DNA from: Gracilaria vermiculophylla
Lineage: Eukaryota; Rhodophyta; Florideophyceae; Gracilariales; Gracilariaceae
Direction of reading: 5' to 3'
Length of the DNA stretch: 64,000 nt
NCBI GenBank assembly: GCA_019155205.2
Contig: JAHNZQ020000181.1
Location: 817,513-881,512 of the forward strand
The notes under the pieces were generated by a model. It was not told the DNA's origin and did not search any database. It worked only from the letters and a program-made list of their open reading frames with translations. This document shows, one piece after another, positions 24,142 through 34,885 of the stretch; positions within the stretch are counted from its first letter, which is position 1, and the number at the start of each line of letters is the position of its first letter. The position numbers and the translations under genes are program-made.

Positions 24142-24148
24142 TATATAA
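24142..24148 (+). promoter_or_regulatory. TATA box, right-arm 10-Cys gene
   Basis: TATATAA lies about 190 bp before the ATG, mirrored at 19556-19562 upstream of the other copy. Confidence 0.5.
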
Positions 24149-24338
24149 CTCGTGATGCAACCGGAATCCCTTTACTCATCTCACCAGCCTTGTTCTTCAG
24201 TCCCTACTCTAGAGGCACATTCAGCCCACCAGAATCCTTTTCAGAGTCTCTCGGATTATTTCTTTTCATCATCACCAAAATTGACGTCAACCTCTACCTT
24301 TTCTCAGTGACACTTGACGATTGCTATCAGAACCAACC

Positions 24339-24689
24339 ATGTCAGTTTTCAACAAGGGTCTTTTTTTCATTCTTTCCGTTTTGGCATTAACATTATGCGT
24401 CGAAGCATTGGCACCGGTTCATGTTTCTGTTAGTTCTGCGATGAAACAGTTAGATGTTCCTATCAAGGGAGCAGTTGGTTGTGGTCCAGCATACCGCGAA
24501 TGTACAGAGGATGTCAGAAACTATAAACCAGGAGATTGGGGCAGCTACTGCCGAGTGCGCACGAGCTGCGGAACGTGCAGATTTTTCTGTGGAGCCGGTC
24601 TAAGACTCAAATATTCAGAACGCTGCAGAACGAGACTCAGGAAATTCAATTTCGGCAAATGCTGCAGAGGGGCTATTCCTCTTTGCTAA
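24339..24689 (+). CDS. Secreted 10-cysteine protein, right-arm copy
   Basis: The product is 116 residues: signal peptide 1-25, then a basic mature domain with ten cysteines including a CC pair at 108-109 and a C-terminal Cys116. It is identical in protein sequence to the left-arm copy. Flanking non-coding DNA and neighbouring open frames of the arms carry substitutions that would change amino acids, whereas the two changes in this gene are silent; that is what purifying selection or local gene conversion would give. The pattern (small, secreted, Cys-rich, arginine-rich, duplicated) fits a defence or cell-wall protein, but the family is not recognised. Confidence 0.75.
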   Translation: MSVFNKGLFFILSVLALTLCVEALAPVHVSVSSAMKQLDVPIKGAVGCGPAYRECTEDVRNYKPGDWGSYCRVRTSCGTCRFFCGAGLRLKYSERCRTRLRKFNFGKCCRGAIPLC

Positions 24690-27014
24690 AAGGCAGAGTT
24701 GTCAAATTTACGGGCCTTTTGCAAAGGCTAGTGACGGGTAATGCTAATCGCACCATGTTTTCAAAGCGGTTGCAGAATTGATAAAGCTAAAGCCCCCTGC
24801 AAGAGGCTCAAGTTCATGACGCGCTGGTTTTAGCATGGTTTTGCAGCGCAATATTTGTTTTTGTAAGCTGGTATTTTCTCGTAGCTCGAGTAAAGAACGA
24901 CGCTTACCTACAAGTTTTTCGCAGGTTCTGAAAGTAATTTAGCATATTTTCCATGTAACGTTGACATTATTGACGCCAGAATGTAATGCAGATCATTTCA
25001 AATGTAGAAATGACGCATTACTCTTCTCTCTCAAAGCCAGTTAGAGAATATGCAAGGGCAAGAGACTGTAGTATTCCAGCCTTTCAAGTCCGTTTTGAGG
25101 ACCAAGAGTTTTGACTTGCAGGTCGTGGTTTTTGCTGCTCGATGTACTTAGATGACATGCGGTTTTGTAGTGGTGGATGTGGAAACCAATAATGATATCA
25201 GTAAAAGTTGAGTAGAGGTTGAACTATTCGTTAAAGTAAATCTGAGCAAAAGTATCAGAATATGACTTTATTAAACTGACAGCTTTCGTTTGGACCCTTA
25301 AATAAAAAGTAGTTTCAAAATTGAGGAAAAGCAGTGTAACGTAAGCTATGACTTAGCAACAAATGCAATTCGTTTTAAAGCTGTGTCTGAACACCTGTCC
25401 TAGAACACTACATTGCTTTAGTTTCTTGTTCATGCACTCATGTCCAACCCGAATATTTGAGTACAATGCCAATAACAGTTTGTTAGCCCATAAACATTAC
25501 ATTACCTTAGCATTTGTTTGCAGCAACTGATTCGTCAGACAAAAACAACATTGCTTTTTCTTCATTCAAAAAGCTGGACAAGTCGGAAAGCCGTTCGCAA
25601 ACAAACATTAAGCCATTCCCCATGGATAAGGTAACATTTCTAAAGGCAACAGGAATTTCCTATCGTTATTCAATTTTTCTCTAAAACATTTCGAAATCCA
25701 TTTTGAAGCAAACGGCGTGGATTCCTGAACGATACAGTCTCTACCATTCACAGAGAAATACGTTATACTATTGTGTCAAAAAATATGCCTGTGCGCCAAA
25801 CTTTTCTTGAATGTCGGTGTTGAAAAAGTTGGGTGAACTACAACAGTATATATAAATTATTGTTTTGTTGAAATTCTTGTATACATTGTAGTTCTATAAC
25901 ATGGACTTGATTTATGTTTCATTTCATCCCACATCCGAAACCCGAAAAAATTGGGTTGTTCCTAAATTCTATCTATCTTTATAATGTCCATTTATTAAAT
26001 GTGGGGGTTTTTTCAGAAGAAACATGACAAGAACACATTTCAAAAAGACTTGTCGTTTTTCTGTAGTTTTCTAAATCCGTTTGTTAGTGAAAATAGCTTT
26101 TGCGTACTGAGATAAATTTTGATGATCAATGATGCATATGAACGTTATGTATAACACGTTTGAGATGCACTGACGGAAAAAAGCGTCCGCGGCGTGATTG
26201 ATAATAATAACGGTCAGTTAAGAATTCGAAAACATGGTTTTAAGTCACCAGGCTATCATTGCATGGTTCAAAACCTAAAGTGTATTTAGCCTCGACATAA
26301 TTTGCAGTAAAGAACTATTTCTTGCAGAAGAACATTTGAGACCATTTTTGGGCTCAAAAACTATTACAATTTCAGAAATGTGGGACATGAAGCCCAAAAA
26401 TGTATAGGCTCATCTGAGACCGGAACATGTAGTAAAGGGTCTTTTCTTTATTTATCCATGACTATCCAGAACGCATCCACAGTACTGGTTTTAGTTTTGA
26501 TGACTAATCTTTTATGAAATGGAGTTGGACTGTGGTTGAACATTATTCATAGTTTTGTTCGTTCAATGGTTTTTTTAAATTAGTTTTGTGAAAACGCTTG
26601 TGTTTTTTTTAAAAATTGAATGAAAACAATTTTTGGAAAACGTAAAGGCAGTGGGCATTGTCAGGAAAAGTAATACACACCAGAGTTCATGACTTTACAC
26701 AAAAGTCTGCTAAGTTTTATTCAGCAGTTTTTCTACTGGTCTCAAATACGAAGCCAGGGTATTTATAAAAAGTGTACGAATTTTCAGGTTTACGCTATGA
26801 CATTTCTTCAATTGATTTGTGAGATATGTTACTGCAGAGCCTCTCAATTACGTTTTCCTATATGTGTAACTGATAGTTTCAGAAACTTTTTTACGCTTCA
26901 TTTCCGTTGTAGACATTTCTGTAATGCAGACAAACTCAATAAATGGGCCGTTATCCAATGTAACCTGCATCAAATATCTACTCGTGTCTTCGTCAATCTT
27001 CTCTCTGCCACAAC

Positions 27015-28194
27015 ATGGGTACTAATGGTCGACTACGAGACCACACACCCACTAAAGCCAACAAAAGAGTCGCCAAATGGCAACGAGCGTCCCTTCCTTT
27101 GTTTCGCTTACGGCGCTTATGCCAAAGCTCATGCGTTAACAGAGCATCTACTATATTTTTGTGGGTTTTCCAGACAAAGAAGCATATGAACGAGCGTAAG
27201 CGTTACGCCCTTCGAACGGCTCAGATCGGTTTCACACATTTCGTTGATCACTTCTGGATCCTTTCAGATAACACATGCCTGTCTTTTTTTCGTTTTATAA
27301 GACAAGATATCATGCGAATACTCCCTTTCTTCAAATGGCCGGTTACCAAGTTCTACACTACCCGTAATAGGTATTCTGTCGGTCCTTTATTGGCTACATG
27401 CGTATTACTCCGGCGGTTGTAGATGGAAGGATGTAGAAATGTTGTTTGGGCGTCATGGTTCCCAGATGTCTGAAATATTTTGGGAGGCACTGCACTAATT
27501 TGTTGGAGGAAACGCAGATCTATTAATGAGTGAGTGTCAAGCCTCTTTCTGGCGTCCGTGACTCGCGATGTACGCAGAAGCCGCGAAAAGAAAAAGCAAT
27601 GGGCTTGATAATACTGTGGGGTTTATCGATGGGACCGTAATTGCTATTGCACGACCGGGAGGGCAAGCAATTCTGCAAAGGGTGACCTACAATGGTCATA
27701 AACGTAAACACGGAATTAAGTTTCAGGCTGTCACTACTCCATGTGGACTAGCAATGCACCTACATGGACCCATGGAGGGTCGTAGACATGACTGGACGCT
27801 GTTTCTACAGAGTGAAATTGACGAGTACATGGGGGTGTTGTTGTGCGTTGATCGTTTGCAGTATGCGTTGTATGGGGATTCCGGGTACAGCACACGCCTA
27901 TATTTGTATACTCCGTTCTCCGGTTCGAACCTATTCGATATTGAGAAGGCTTTTAATAAGGCCATGGCAAGGAGTAGAGTGACGGTTGAGTGGTTTTTCA
28001 AAGAAGTGAAGCAGTATTGGACTTATGACGACTTTAAGCGAATAATGGGAACGAGGGAGCATGCAGTTGGAACTATCTACGTTGCAGCTGTTTTACTCAC
28101 AAACATGCGTAATTGTATCTACCCGAACAGCATATCCCAGTACTTTGAGTGCTTCCCTCCCTCACCCGAAGAATACATGAACCACCGCCTGTAA
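27015..28194 (+). pseudogene. PIF/Harbinger transposase (DDE_Tnp_4), frameshifted
   Basis: The N-terminal part (27015-27422) ends in SFFRFIRQDIMRIL...LLATCVLLRRL, typical of the helix-turn-helix-like N-terminal region. A frameshift near 27420 leads into a frame with EMLFGRHGSQMSEIFWEALH, two in-frame stops (about 27497 and 27559), and then an open catalytic part from 27568 to 28194. There GFIDGT (Asp21 of that stretch), YGDSGY (Asp104) and VEWFFKEVKQYW (Glu141) give the DDE triad. The enzyme would excise and insert the element; in this copy it is disrupted unless the breaks are removed by splicing, which seems unlikely because the broken segment itself is coding-like. Confidence 0.85.
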
Positions 28195-28386
28195 AGGCGG
28201 GTCTTGAGATTCCCATGGAGAGGAGCAAAGTCCGCGTCCCGAGCGAAGTGAGGGCCAAAGAAGCGGGCTTCCAGCCCGAAGGTATCGCAGGAGCGAGTGA
28301 TTTTGGACTTTGGAAGCGACGTTCTGCATGTTTAACGTACTAAATGGTTCAGCAGACGGTATTAAACGGCTTTTAAGCCTCTCTCT

Positions 28387-29274
28387 TTACTTCTTTGTTT
28401 CTAATATCTTTCCAACTAGAGCAAGAACAGCGTTGAGCTGTTTGGTAGAGTCCTCCCTCATTTGATGAATTAGCTCACGCTGCGCGTTCGCCTCTTCCTT
28501 CTTTTCATGTCGCTCCTGCGCTCTCTCAGCTCTTTCATCATTCCGGTCAAGTACTTCTTGCTCGAATTTTCTGACTTCCAAGTTAAGGCGCGCCTGATCC
28601 ACCTCGCAACGCGCTAAATCTGACGCCTTAATTGCTTCACCAAAGGCAGCCATCCCGTCCTCATCATCCTTTCTTCCAACTCGACGCTTCTTCGGCGTCA
28701 CCGCCTTTCGGGTGTCTGCATCTGTGTCCGATGACGTTTCCTTTCCCCTCTTAACCTTGTTCTTGAGCGACTGCAAAATTATCTCCCTCCCAGCTGCCAG
28801 CTTTTTCTGCTCCTGATCACTCTTCGCATCCGTGTCTCTCTTCTTTTTCGTAGCCAGATCCTTCCGCGCCTCTACAATGTTCCCCAGTAACGCATCTACC
28901 TCCCCTATTTCCCCACCCACTCCCGACATCACTTTGTCCTGCGCATCTCTCGTCTCAAAATCTTCGACCAGACGCAGAAATCTGTCTTGAATAATTTTAC
29001 CATTTACAGAATGCGCAAAGCTTGGGTTAGCACTTGCCTTAATGGCTGCGTCTTTGTACCGCGCCATGGTCTCACCATGTGGGGCAATATGTGCCTTCGA
29101 GGCAGCCACCTCTTGAATGATGATGAGATTTTCTGCTGTTGAGAACTTGGATCTGCGCCCTGGCTTGGCTTTGGGCTTAGGATCTTTTTCAGATCCGTCG
29201 TCAGATCCAACAATGACAGCGCCAATTTTCTTTGCTTTTTCTGTGGTGCGAGTGTTGTTCGATTCTTTCTCCAT
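28387..29274 (-). CDS. Myb/trihelix-like DNA-binding protein of the PIF/Harbinger element
   Basis: An intact frame of 295 residues. Residues 41-108 (RRSKFSTAENLIIIQEVAAS through IIQDRFLRLVEDF) have the tryptophan-poor SANT/Myb-like three-helix pattern found in the second protein of PIF/Harbinger elements. The C-terminal third (about 215-290) is strongly charged with long heptad-like coiled coil. Basic patches (KKRRVGRK) could serve nuclear import. In the family this partner binds subterminal repeats and brings the transposase to the nucleus and to element ends. It is convergent with the transposase, with a gap of about 190 bp. That it stays intact while the transposase is broken is notable. 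Confidence 0.78.
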   Translation of the reverse strand: MEKESNNTRTTEKAKKIGAVIVGSDDGSEKDPKPKAKPGRRSKFSTAENLIIIQEVAASKAHIAPHGETMARYKDAAIKASANPSFAHSVNGKIIQDRFLRLVEDFETRDAQDKVMSGVGGEIGEVDALLGNIVEARKDLATKKKRDTDAKSDQEQKKLAAGREIILQSLKNKVKRGKETSSDTDADTRKAVTPKKRRVGRKDDEDGMAAFGEAIKASDLARCEVDQARLNLEVRKFEQEVLDRNDERAERAQERHEKKEEANAQRELIHQMREDSTKQLNAVLALVGKILETKK

Positions 29275-29610
29275 GGTGAGGAAAAGACCTGGGTAGAGTA
29301 GTCTGTCTTATCGAGCCCTCAGTTGAAGAAATGATTTCTGCAACTCCTCATATTTCAGCAAACATAGCCTCTCACTGATCCAACATTTCCGTAATTGTTA
29401 TCACACGTATCGTACGTATTGCAGAAATACTCAAAACCCATTGCCGAATTTTCTCTGCGTAAACTCTCTATTGTCTGGTTACATGGTGAGTTTCCATGTT
29501 GATCTTTGTATGAACTGAAATTTTTCGCTTGAATTTAAATCAAAACATTTTTAAATTTGAAAAGGTGCTGACCAACCAAGTATTTGTGAACTCGAAAGGT
29601 GCCCCGCCGA

Positions 29611-30002
29611 TGATGAAGAGTGTCGGGGTCTACGTGCTCGAGCACGGGCAAGGGTCACGAAATGTGAGAGTAGGATATGGTGCACGCGCGTCGTAGCAAG
29701 AGAACGGGCACACCCTCGCATTTCTGCCCCGTTCCAGCATTGGTCAGGGACGCGCAAGGGTTTTTTTTATAGTGTGTATCTAGGCAGTCGATCTCTCGGA
29801 AAGTAACGAAACAAATGTGAAATCGCACAGGCCCACCCGCGTTTAGTGGACGGGGTCATTGGGTTAAGAAGCCGGCTCGCAAGGTTGAAGCAGTTGCTTC
29901 GATGAACTATGTACGTTCCCGGTACGTTCCTCGGCCCAGGACCATACTCAAGTGCGCAACCATTCGTCAAACCAACAACGTAAAATGGAGTATGCTACAA
30001 CA
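29611..30002 (-). repeat. 3' LTR of gypsy II
   Basis: On the minus strand it starts TGTTGTAGCATACTCC at 30002. It aligns with 34469-34871 and, in opposite orientation, with 43177-43572. The left boundary is set by comparison with the inverted-repeat arm and may be as far left as 29606. Confidence 0.78.
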
Positions 30003-30059
30003 GCGCCCCATGATGTCTCAACCAAAAACTGAAGTCATCATTTCATAGAGAGCTTGCGA

Positions 30060-30330
30060 TAGTGTGTTGAAGCTTCGTGCCATTCTCGACGACGTCCATC
30101 AAATATTCTTGTACAAGATCAGGTTCATCTTCTTCCAGCGGATCGTATGATACCCAGTCAGTTTTATCAGAACAAAAACCGTGCCATTTGACTTGAAGTT
30201 CGATGTCGCTCGGACTACGACGAATGTCAAAGACTTCTTCGCCAGCCGAAAGCTCGCTCGACGAGTTTGCGAGATGGCTGAGAACTTTCTTTGTAACTTC
30301 AAAGTCCTTAATGCGAAAAAACCTGAGCCT
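30060..30330 (-). pseudogene. Chromodomain-like tail of gypsy II
   Basis: Reading with one frame change, the minus strand gives EEVFDIRRSPSDIELQVKWHGF, then DWVSYDPLEEDEPDLV and EYLMDVV. This is the pattern of a divergent chromodomain/chromoshadow-like module ((V/I)-K-W-x-G-F, then W-x-x-(Y)-x-x-L with an acidic helix) that ends many fungal and oomycete gypsy polyproteins. A one-base frameshift lies near 30180. Confidence 0.55.
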
Positions 30331-30424
30331 ATTTCCATGAAATTATTCTCGTTTGCCGTCAAGAAGGCTTTCGCCTAAGAATATGTATTCACTTCTGCAT
30401 TCAAGAACCCGGGAAGATCCTTTT

Positions 30425-31638
30425 CATTTCAACGAAGGTTTGCGCGTGCGTTCTTGTTGCGGTATGTTGGGCAAAACGTAGTCACCTGCGCTAAAGTTGA
30501 CAGTGCGTACGTGCGTCTTACGATGGTGCGAATCAGTCGCAGACTGGCGTCTCTTCTTTGAACGTTCCGCTGCGTTTTCGTGCATTGCTTCCAGAGATTC
30601 GACAATCTTCGTCTCGTATTTGTGCTGGTCACAGCGAATTATTTCTATAGAAGGCACTTGGGTCTGAGGTCCGCCCTTATGTGAAGTTGCACGGAGCGGT
30701 ATGTTTTGCAAATGAACAGTGAAACCGGTGAGAGGGCTAAGGTTACGAAGGTGGTTGAGGATCGTACTGTTCAGTGTAGACTGTACGACGGGCATGATGC
30801 TCGGCCAACACTGTTGTGGTAGCTGATACTCGGAAAGTACTGCGCGTATCGTTTTCAGTCAATCGCCATTGACCACTTCGACTGTACCATTACTCTAGGG
30901 ACAATAAGCGAGGTTGAAATCGTGCACTGAATGGGTTCTTCTGCGAAGAAAGCGTACTGTATCGTTCTTGAAATGAGAGCCTCGGTCAGAAACCCGTCGG
31001 TAAACGACACCAAAGATGGTGATTCAATCGATGAGGACTGCAGCCACCGTCTGTGCAGTTTTGGTTTCGGTCGCTGTTGGCCTCATGAGTCCGCTATGGA
31101 CGTCCTTGAAGACAAGCACATAAATACAGCTGTTCTTTTCGTCTGACATTAAACAAAAATCATAATAGAGCAACTTGTTCGGTTCTGTATTGTGTATGGC
31201 ATACCCGACAGGACGTAATAGGATCTTTCCGGCTTCTGGACAGAAACATTTCAAGCAAGAACGTACAAAGAACTCGACGCCGTAGCTCATGTTAGCCCAT
31301 TTGAAATTGGCCTGGATAGTAGCAAAGGTGACGCGCCAGATTCCGTAACAACCATAAGCTGTATCAACGGCTATCATGGCGCGACGTTTGAGAAGCTTAT
31401 CATCTCGTGGTATCGATACAATGCCCTTGTGGGTCTTCCTAACGTTTTCGGGTTTTCGGAAATACATGGCTAGCTTCTTTTCCAATACAAACTGCGAGTT
31501 TTTGATGTCCTGTAAATTAGGGTAGTCCAACTTTGGATTCGAACCGAGGCTCATTGGGGCGCGCATGAATGCCTTGGCTCGAAGGATCCTAAAGGCGTCT
31601 ACGGAACGCTTCCAGATCTCTGCCCAACCAGTGTGCAT
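30425..31638 (-). pseudogene. Integrase of gypsy II, degenerate
   Basis: 31638-31024 encodes the zinc-binding region (FFVRSCLKCF) and the start of the core (KLLYYDFCLMS with the first Asp; YVLVFKDVHSG). Between 31023 and 30796 the frame is broken but VSDRGSHFKND (second Asp) and SNGTVEVVN (Glu) can be read. 30795-30424 continues with VQSTLNSTILNHL and the FSAGDYVL block. The stop codons within AYCP-SNGTVEVVN and elsewhere make it non-functional. The role would be insertion of element DNA. Confidence 0.75.
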
Positions 31639-31644
31639 GTGGGC

Positions 31645-33400
31645 CTAGACATTCCGTTCCCCAAGCAGGTGTTCAAAAACGTAAAGAGATGCGAAGAGCT
31701 TGATTGCCCAACGCATGAGCTTGCTCGCGGTATGCCGTGCGATTTCAGTACTCTGGCCGCGAGGATCGTAAAGGTAAATGTGATTTGCGTGATCCGTGAA
31801 CATGATCACTCCGCGAACCATGACGAGGAACCCCAAACGAAAAATTGCTTCCACGATTGCGTACCCTTTTTTTTGAGGAGCCCATCAGTTAGCAACTGAT
31901 TCGGAGAAAACACCGGACAGGAAGCATAGCGGTTCGTGACGCTGTTCTTCGATGTTTTCAGCGCGGTCTTCAATGGGTAATTAGCTGGGAGTCGTAGCTT
32001 AGCGAGAGTCCGACGCATCGGTAAAGAGAAGAAAGTGATAGCCGGACTTGGGATGTGCGTGTTTGACAGAGGCACCGAGGTGTTCCTTGATGTCGGCAAA
32101 AGCGGCATGATGAATAGCGCCGCCCGAGTGGATACTGGAGAGTTTCCGAAGTGACTGTTTCGTTTGCTGACCGGTTGCCTGGTACCAGGATTGCATGAGC
32201 TCTTGTACAAGAGTGACTCGCTTAGCGCATGCAGGAATAGAAATTCTTATCCAGTTCGTAGCGTGGATGAAATGTTGTAAGTCACTGGCCTAGGTGGTCC
32301 AGGTCATTTTCACCAAGGAGTGAAAATGTCGAGGATGGTACGAAATTTCTTTTGAAGAGAGAATGCCGCCGCAAAACAGGACTTTTTCAGATAAGAAAGT
32401 AGATTTCCCTTCGTGTAGTTTGAGTCCGAATTCGCTACAAATGCGGAGACTGGACCCCATGGAGTCGAAGAGTTCCGTCTCGCTCTTTGCATAAGATAGG
32501 AAAATTTCGATCCATTGCAGCATTTTTTTGACGCGGCTGTCGAACTAAAGTTAGAGAACGGCTTGTAAGTGGTTTTCAGAGTCACTGTCATCCTCAAATA
32601 CAGGAAGGGGAAAAAAGACTCCGATAGGTCCCTGGAGAGACATCATCTCCTGCGACTCCGAAGAGAGAGGGACCTGCCGGTATCCATGTATGGAATGTAT
32701 GGAGAACCTACCGACAGTCCAGGCACTAGAGCAAGTGTCAGTCTCAACTAGAGCGTGCTGAGATGCAGAACGCAGTTGTCAGCCGCAGAGCTCGTACGTA
32801 CTCGTGCCAAGTAGTACGTGTTCATGCNNNNNNNNNNNNNNNNNNNNNNNNNNNNNNNNNNNNNNNNNNNNNNNNNNNNNNNNNNNNNNNNNNNNNNNNN
32901 NNNNNNNNNNNNNNNNNNNNNNNNNNNTAAAAGGTTCGAGCTAGCGTACTTTAGACGTAGTAGAAAGGAGGGCACTTGAATAGCAATCTCGCCGGACTCG
33001 CGAGCGTAAACGAGCAACACTTGTGTCAACGGACTTCCATTCGTATCTTTAATTCCATGGGCGAGGTCGGTATCCGAGAACCAATTACTGACCGAGACGT
33101 TCTGGAACTTCGAGTCCCGGTACGACAGTGCGAAGGTGATGAACATGATTCTCGCATTTGGTCGGCGCAAATGAACGGTGAATCACAGCTTGTTCGTGCC
33201 CTGCTTAGGCTTAGCAAGAGCAGAAATGGCCCAGGCGGGGATGAGTTCCTGTAAATACCGTCGACTTGTTCGACTTCCCCCCTAATGCTGACGATGAACT
33301 CTTGATGTTGTGGAGCATATCGACGCTCTGGGAAGCTCTGCACTTCTTCCTCCTTGATTGGCGTGATCACAGGAAACGTAAAGTCCGCGGGAGGATCTTT
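31645..33400 (-). pseudogene. Reverse transcriptase and RNase H of gypsy II, interrupted by a gap
   Basis: On the minus strand the RT N-terminal part is seen at about 33400-33050 (ERRYAPQHQEFI, then PAWAISALAKPKQGTNKL and FSDTDLAHG). The palm centre with the catalytic Asp pair falls near or in the N run 32828-32927. The RT C-terminal part is at 32523-32290 (FGLKLHEGKSTFLSEKVLFC). RNase H follows at 32196-31645 (HFLLFTDASDS, and the distal HLYLYDPRG-like block). Frames change several times. Confidence 0.72.
32828..32927. other. Assembly gap, 100 N
   Basis: A run of exactly 100 N inside the RT of gypsy II; the real length of missing sequence is unknown. Confidence 0.99.
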
Positions 33401-33409
33401 TAAATTAAA

Positions 33410-34441
33410 TTAGGAACCGGAGTCTCCAAGGTCAGTGTCGAACGCATTCTTCTCAAGTGCAATTCGAAATCGACATCCTACGACTTCCGGCGCAGCTGAG
33501 TACGAAAAAGTAGTGCTTGCTACCTGCTTCGCTTGCATGGCTTCCTTCTTCTTGTCTAGCTCGTCGAAAAGTTCCTTCTTTCCGTTTTTGTTGATATCTG
33601 GGCAATTTTTAAGTGGGTGCTTGGTATTAAAATCCGAGCTATGACAGTCATCCATCCATGCGTCGCTCTTGCGCTTGCGCGCAGAAGGCTTCTTGCTTAG
33701 GGTAACTCCGATTGGTTAATGGTCTTCATTCCGTCTTACACCCGTCTCATTGGGTCTACGAGAGTTTTCGAGGTTTTTCACAGCTCAGATATGCCGTTTC
33801 AGTTGATTAAAGCTCGAGTGCCAGCACGCCAAAATCGTTTATGAAGAACTTGATGTCGGCGAGCTGGTTCTTCGCCCAAAAGCGGCGGCGCCTTTTGATA
33901 CGTTCTTGCGGGACAGGGTAATTTAACTTCTTTATTACATTATCTATGAGATGCTTGGAAACAGTTCTGTCTTTTAGAACCTCTGACTCCTCATTCCAAT
34001 CCAATGGCGTAATAATATTAACCACAAAGCTCTATACTCCCCCGCCAGGATCTTCATTGTGCGCTTCGTAGAATAAATCAAGAAGCGCTGCATCAATGAG
34101 CTCGGACAGATCTTTAAGAGCGTCAAACGAAGCCGCATTGAGCCAATCTTGAACAGCGTCGGCCGTATCTTTCTTGATGCAATCGGCGCCTTGGATTCTA
34201 CCCATGATGCACTGTGCGTGCAGATTAAAAGCTTCTCTTCAATCTTTGATTGAGGCTGGTTGAATCTGGTTCTCTTAATCACGGTCTTAGTTCTCGTCGT
34301 CAATTTGAGCCATTCAGGCAGTGTATTTGGTCTCGATTTTTGACCAGAGCTTGCTGGATAACCAATTTCAGTGTCGGCTGTGTCCCGACAGACACAATTT
34401 AAAAATTGCTTGCCGAAGCCATTCTGAGAACGAACAGACAC
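33410..34441 (-). pseudogene. gag and truncated protease of gypsy II
   Basis: 34441-33974 and 34025-33807 are broken gag frames without sharp motifs. 33655-33410 contains a zinc-knuckle relic, CHSSDFNTKHPLKNC, in which the second Cys of the usual C-X2-C is Ser. The same frame ends in DLGDSGS and a stop; DSG is the protease active site, but the pre-RT linker (DPPADFTFPV) begins within a few codons, so almost the whole protease domain is missing. Confidence 0.55.
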
Positions 34442-34468
34442 CGGATGTTTTACCCTTTCGGGTCAAAG

Positions 34469-34871
34469 TGTTTAGATAACGAGTGTCGCGGTCTACTTGA
34501 TCGAGTGTCGGCAAAGATCATGAACTGTGAGAAAAGTATATGGTGCACGCACGTGGTGGCAGGAGAACGAGAGAACGAGCACAACCTCTGCCGTCTGCCC
34601 TGCTACAATATTGGTCGGTGCGCCCAAGGGATTCTTTAGTAAGGTGTACCCAGGCAGTCAGTTTCTCAGAAAGTAACGAAACCCAGGTGAAGTCGCACAC
34701 ACCTATCCACCTCTAGCGAACCGGGTCATTCGGTTGAAAAACCGGCTTTTATGGTTTAAGCAGTCGCCTTGATGCATTCTGTACATTTTTGGTAACTTCC
34801 TTAAGGCAATGCGATACTCAGGAGCGTATCCATTCGCCAAACCGACAACGCCCAATTATTGTACTAAAACA
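34469..34871 (-). repeat. 5' LTR of gypsy II
   Basis: About 403 bp, minus-strand start TGTTTTAGTAC at 34871 and end CTAAACA at 34469, giving a short terminal inverted repeat. It is collinear with 29611-30002. Confidence 0.78.
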
Positions 34872-34885
34872 ACGGACTAAGTTTC

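Larger units (their letters stand above)
26789..29463. mobile_element. PIF/Harbinger DNA transposon
   Basis: It carries a DDE transposase on the plus strand and a Myb-like gene convergent to it, the two-gene set that defines autonomous PIF/Harbinger elements. The ends form an imperfect terminal inverted repeat of about 30 bp that starts TTTACGC on both strands. The left arm of the inverted repeat has an uninterrupted counterpart of the flanks, so this stretch is an insertion of about 2.7 kb. The expected three-base target duplication is not clean (TTA occurs at the left junction and in the TTACATGG at 29479), so the outermost bases are uncertain by up to about 15 bp. Confidence 0.75.
23217..29605 (+). 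repeat. Right arm of the large inverted repeat, interrupted
   Basis: It matches the reverse complement of 17325-20495. Similarity is very high from about 23217 to 24960 and weaker outward. Relative to the left arm it contains an extra stretch of about 0.5 kb (about 26060-26580) and the PIF/Harbinger element (26789-29463), after which similarity resumes (GGTTACATGG..., 29478) up to the gypsy II LTR at about 29606. Confidence 0.88.
29611..34871 (-). mobile_element. Ty3/gypsy element (gypsy II), minus strand
   Basis: LTRs of about 400 bp lie at 34469-34871 (5') and 29611-30002 (3'). Minus-strand domains run gag, protease stub, RT, RNase H, integrase and a chromodomain-like tail. The RT, RNase H and integrase motifs resemble the gypsy lineage common in oomycetes and fungi rather than gypsy I. 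There are multiple stops and frameshifts and an N gap. A short purine run (GGGGCGC on the minus strand, 30003-30009) precedes the 3' LTR as a polypurine tract. Confidence 0.82.
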
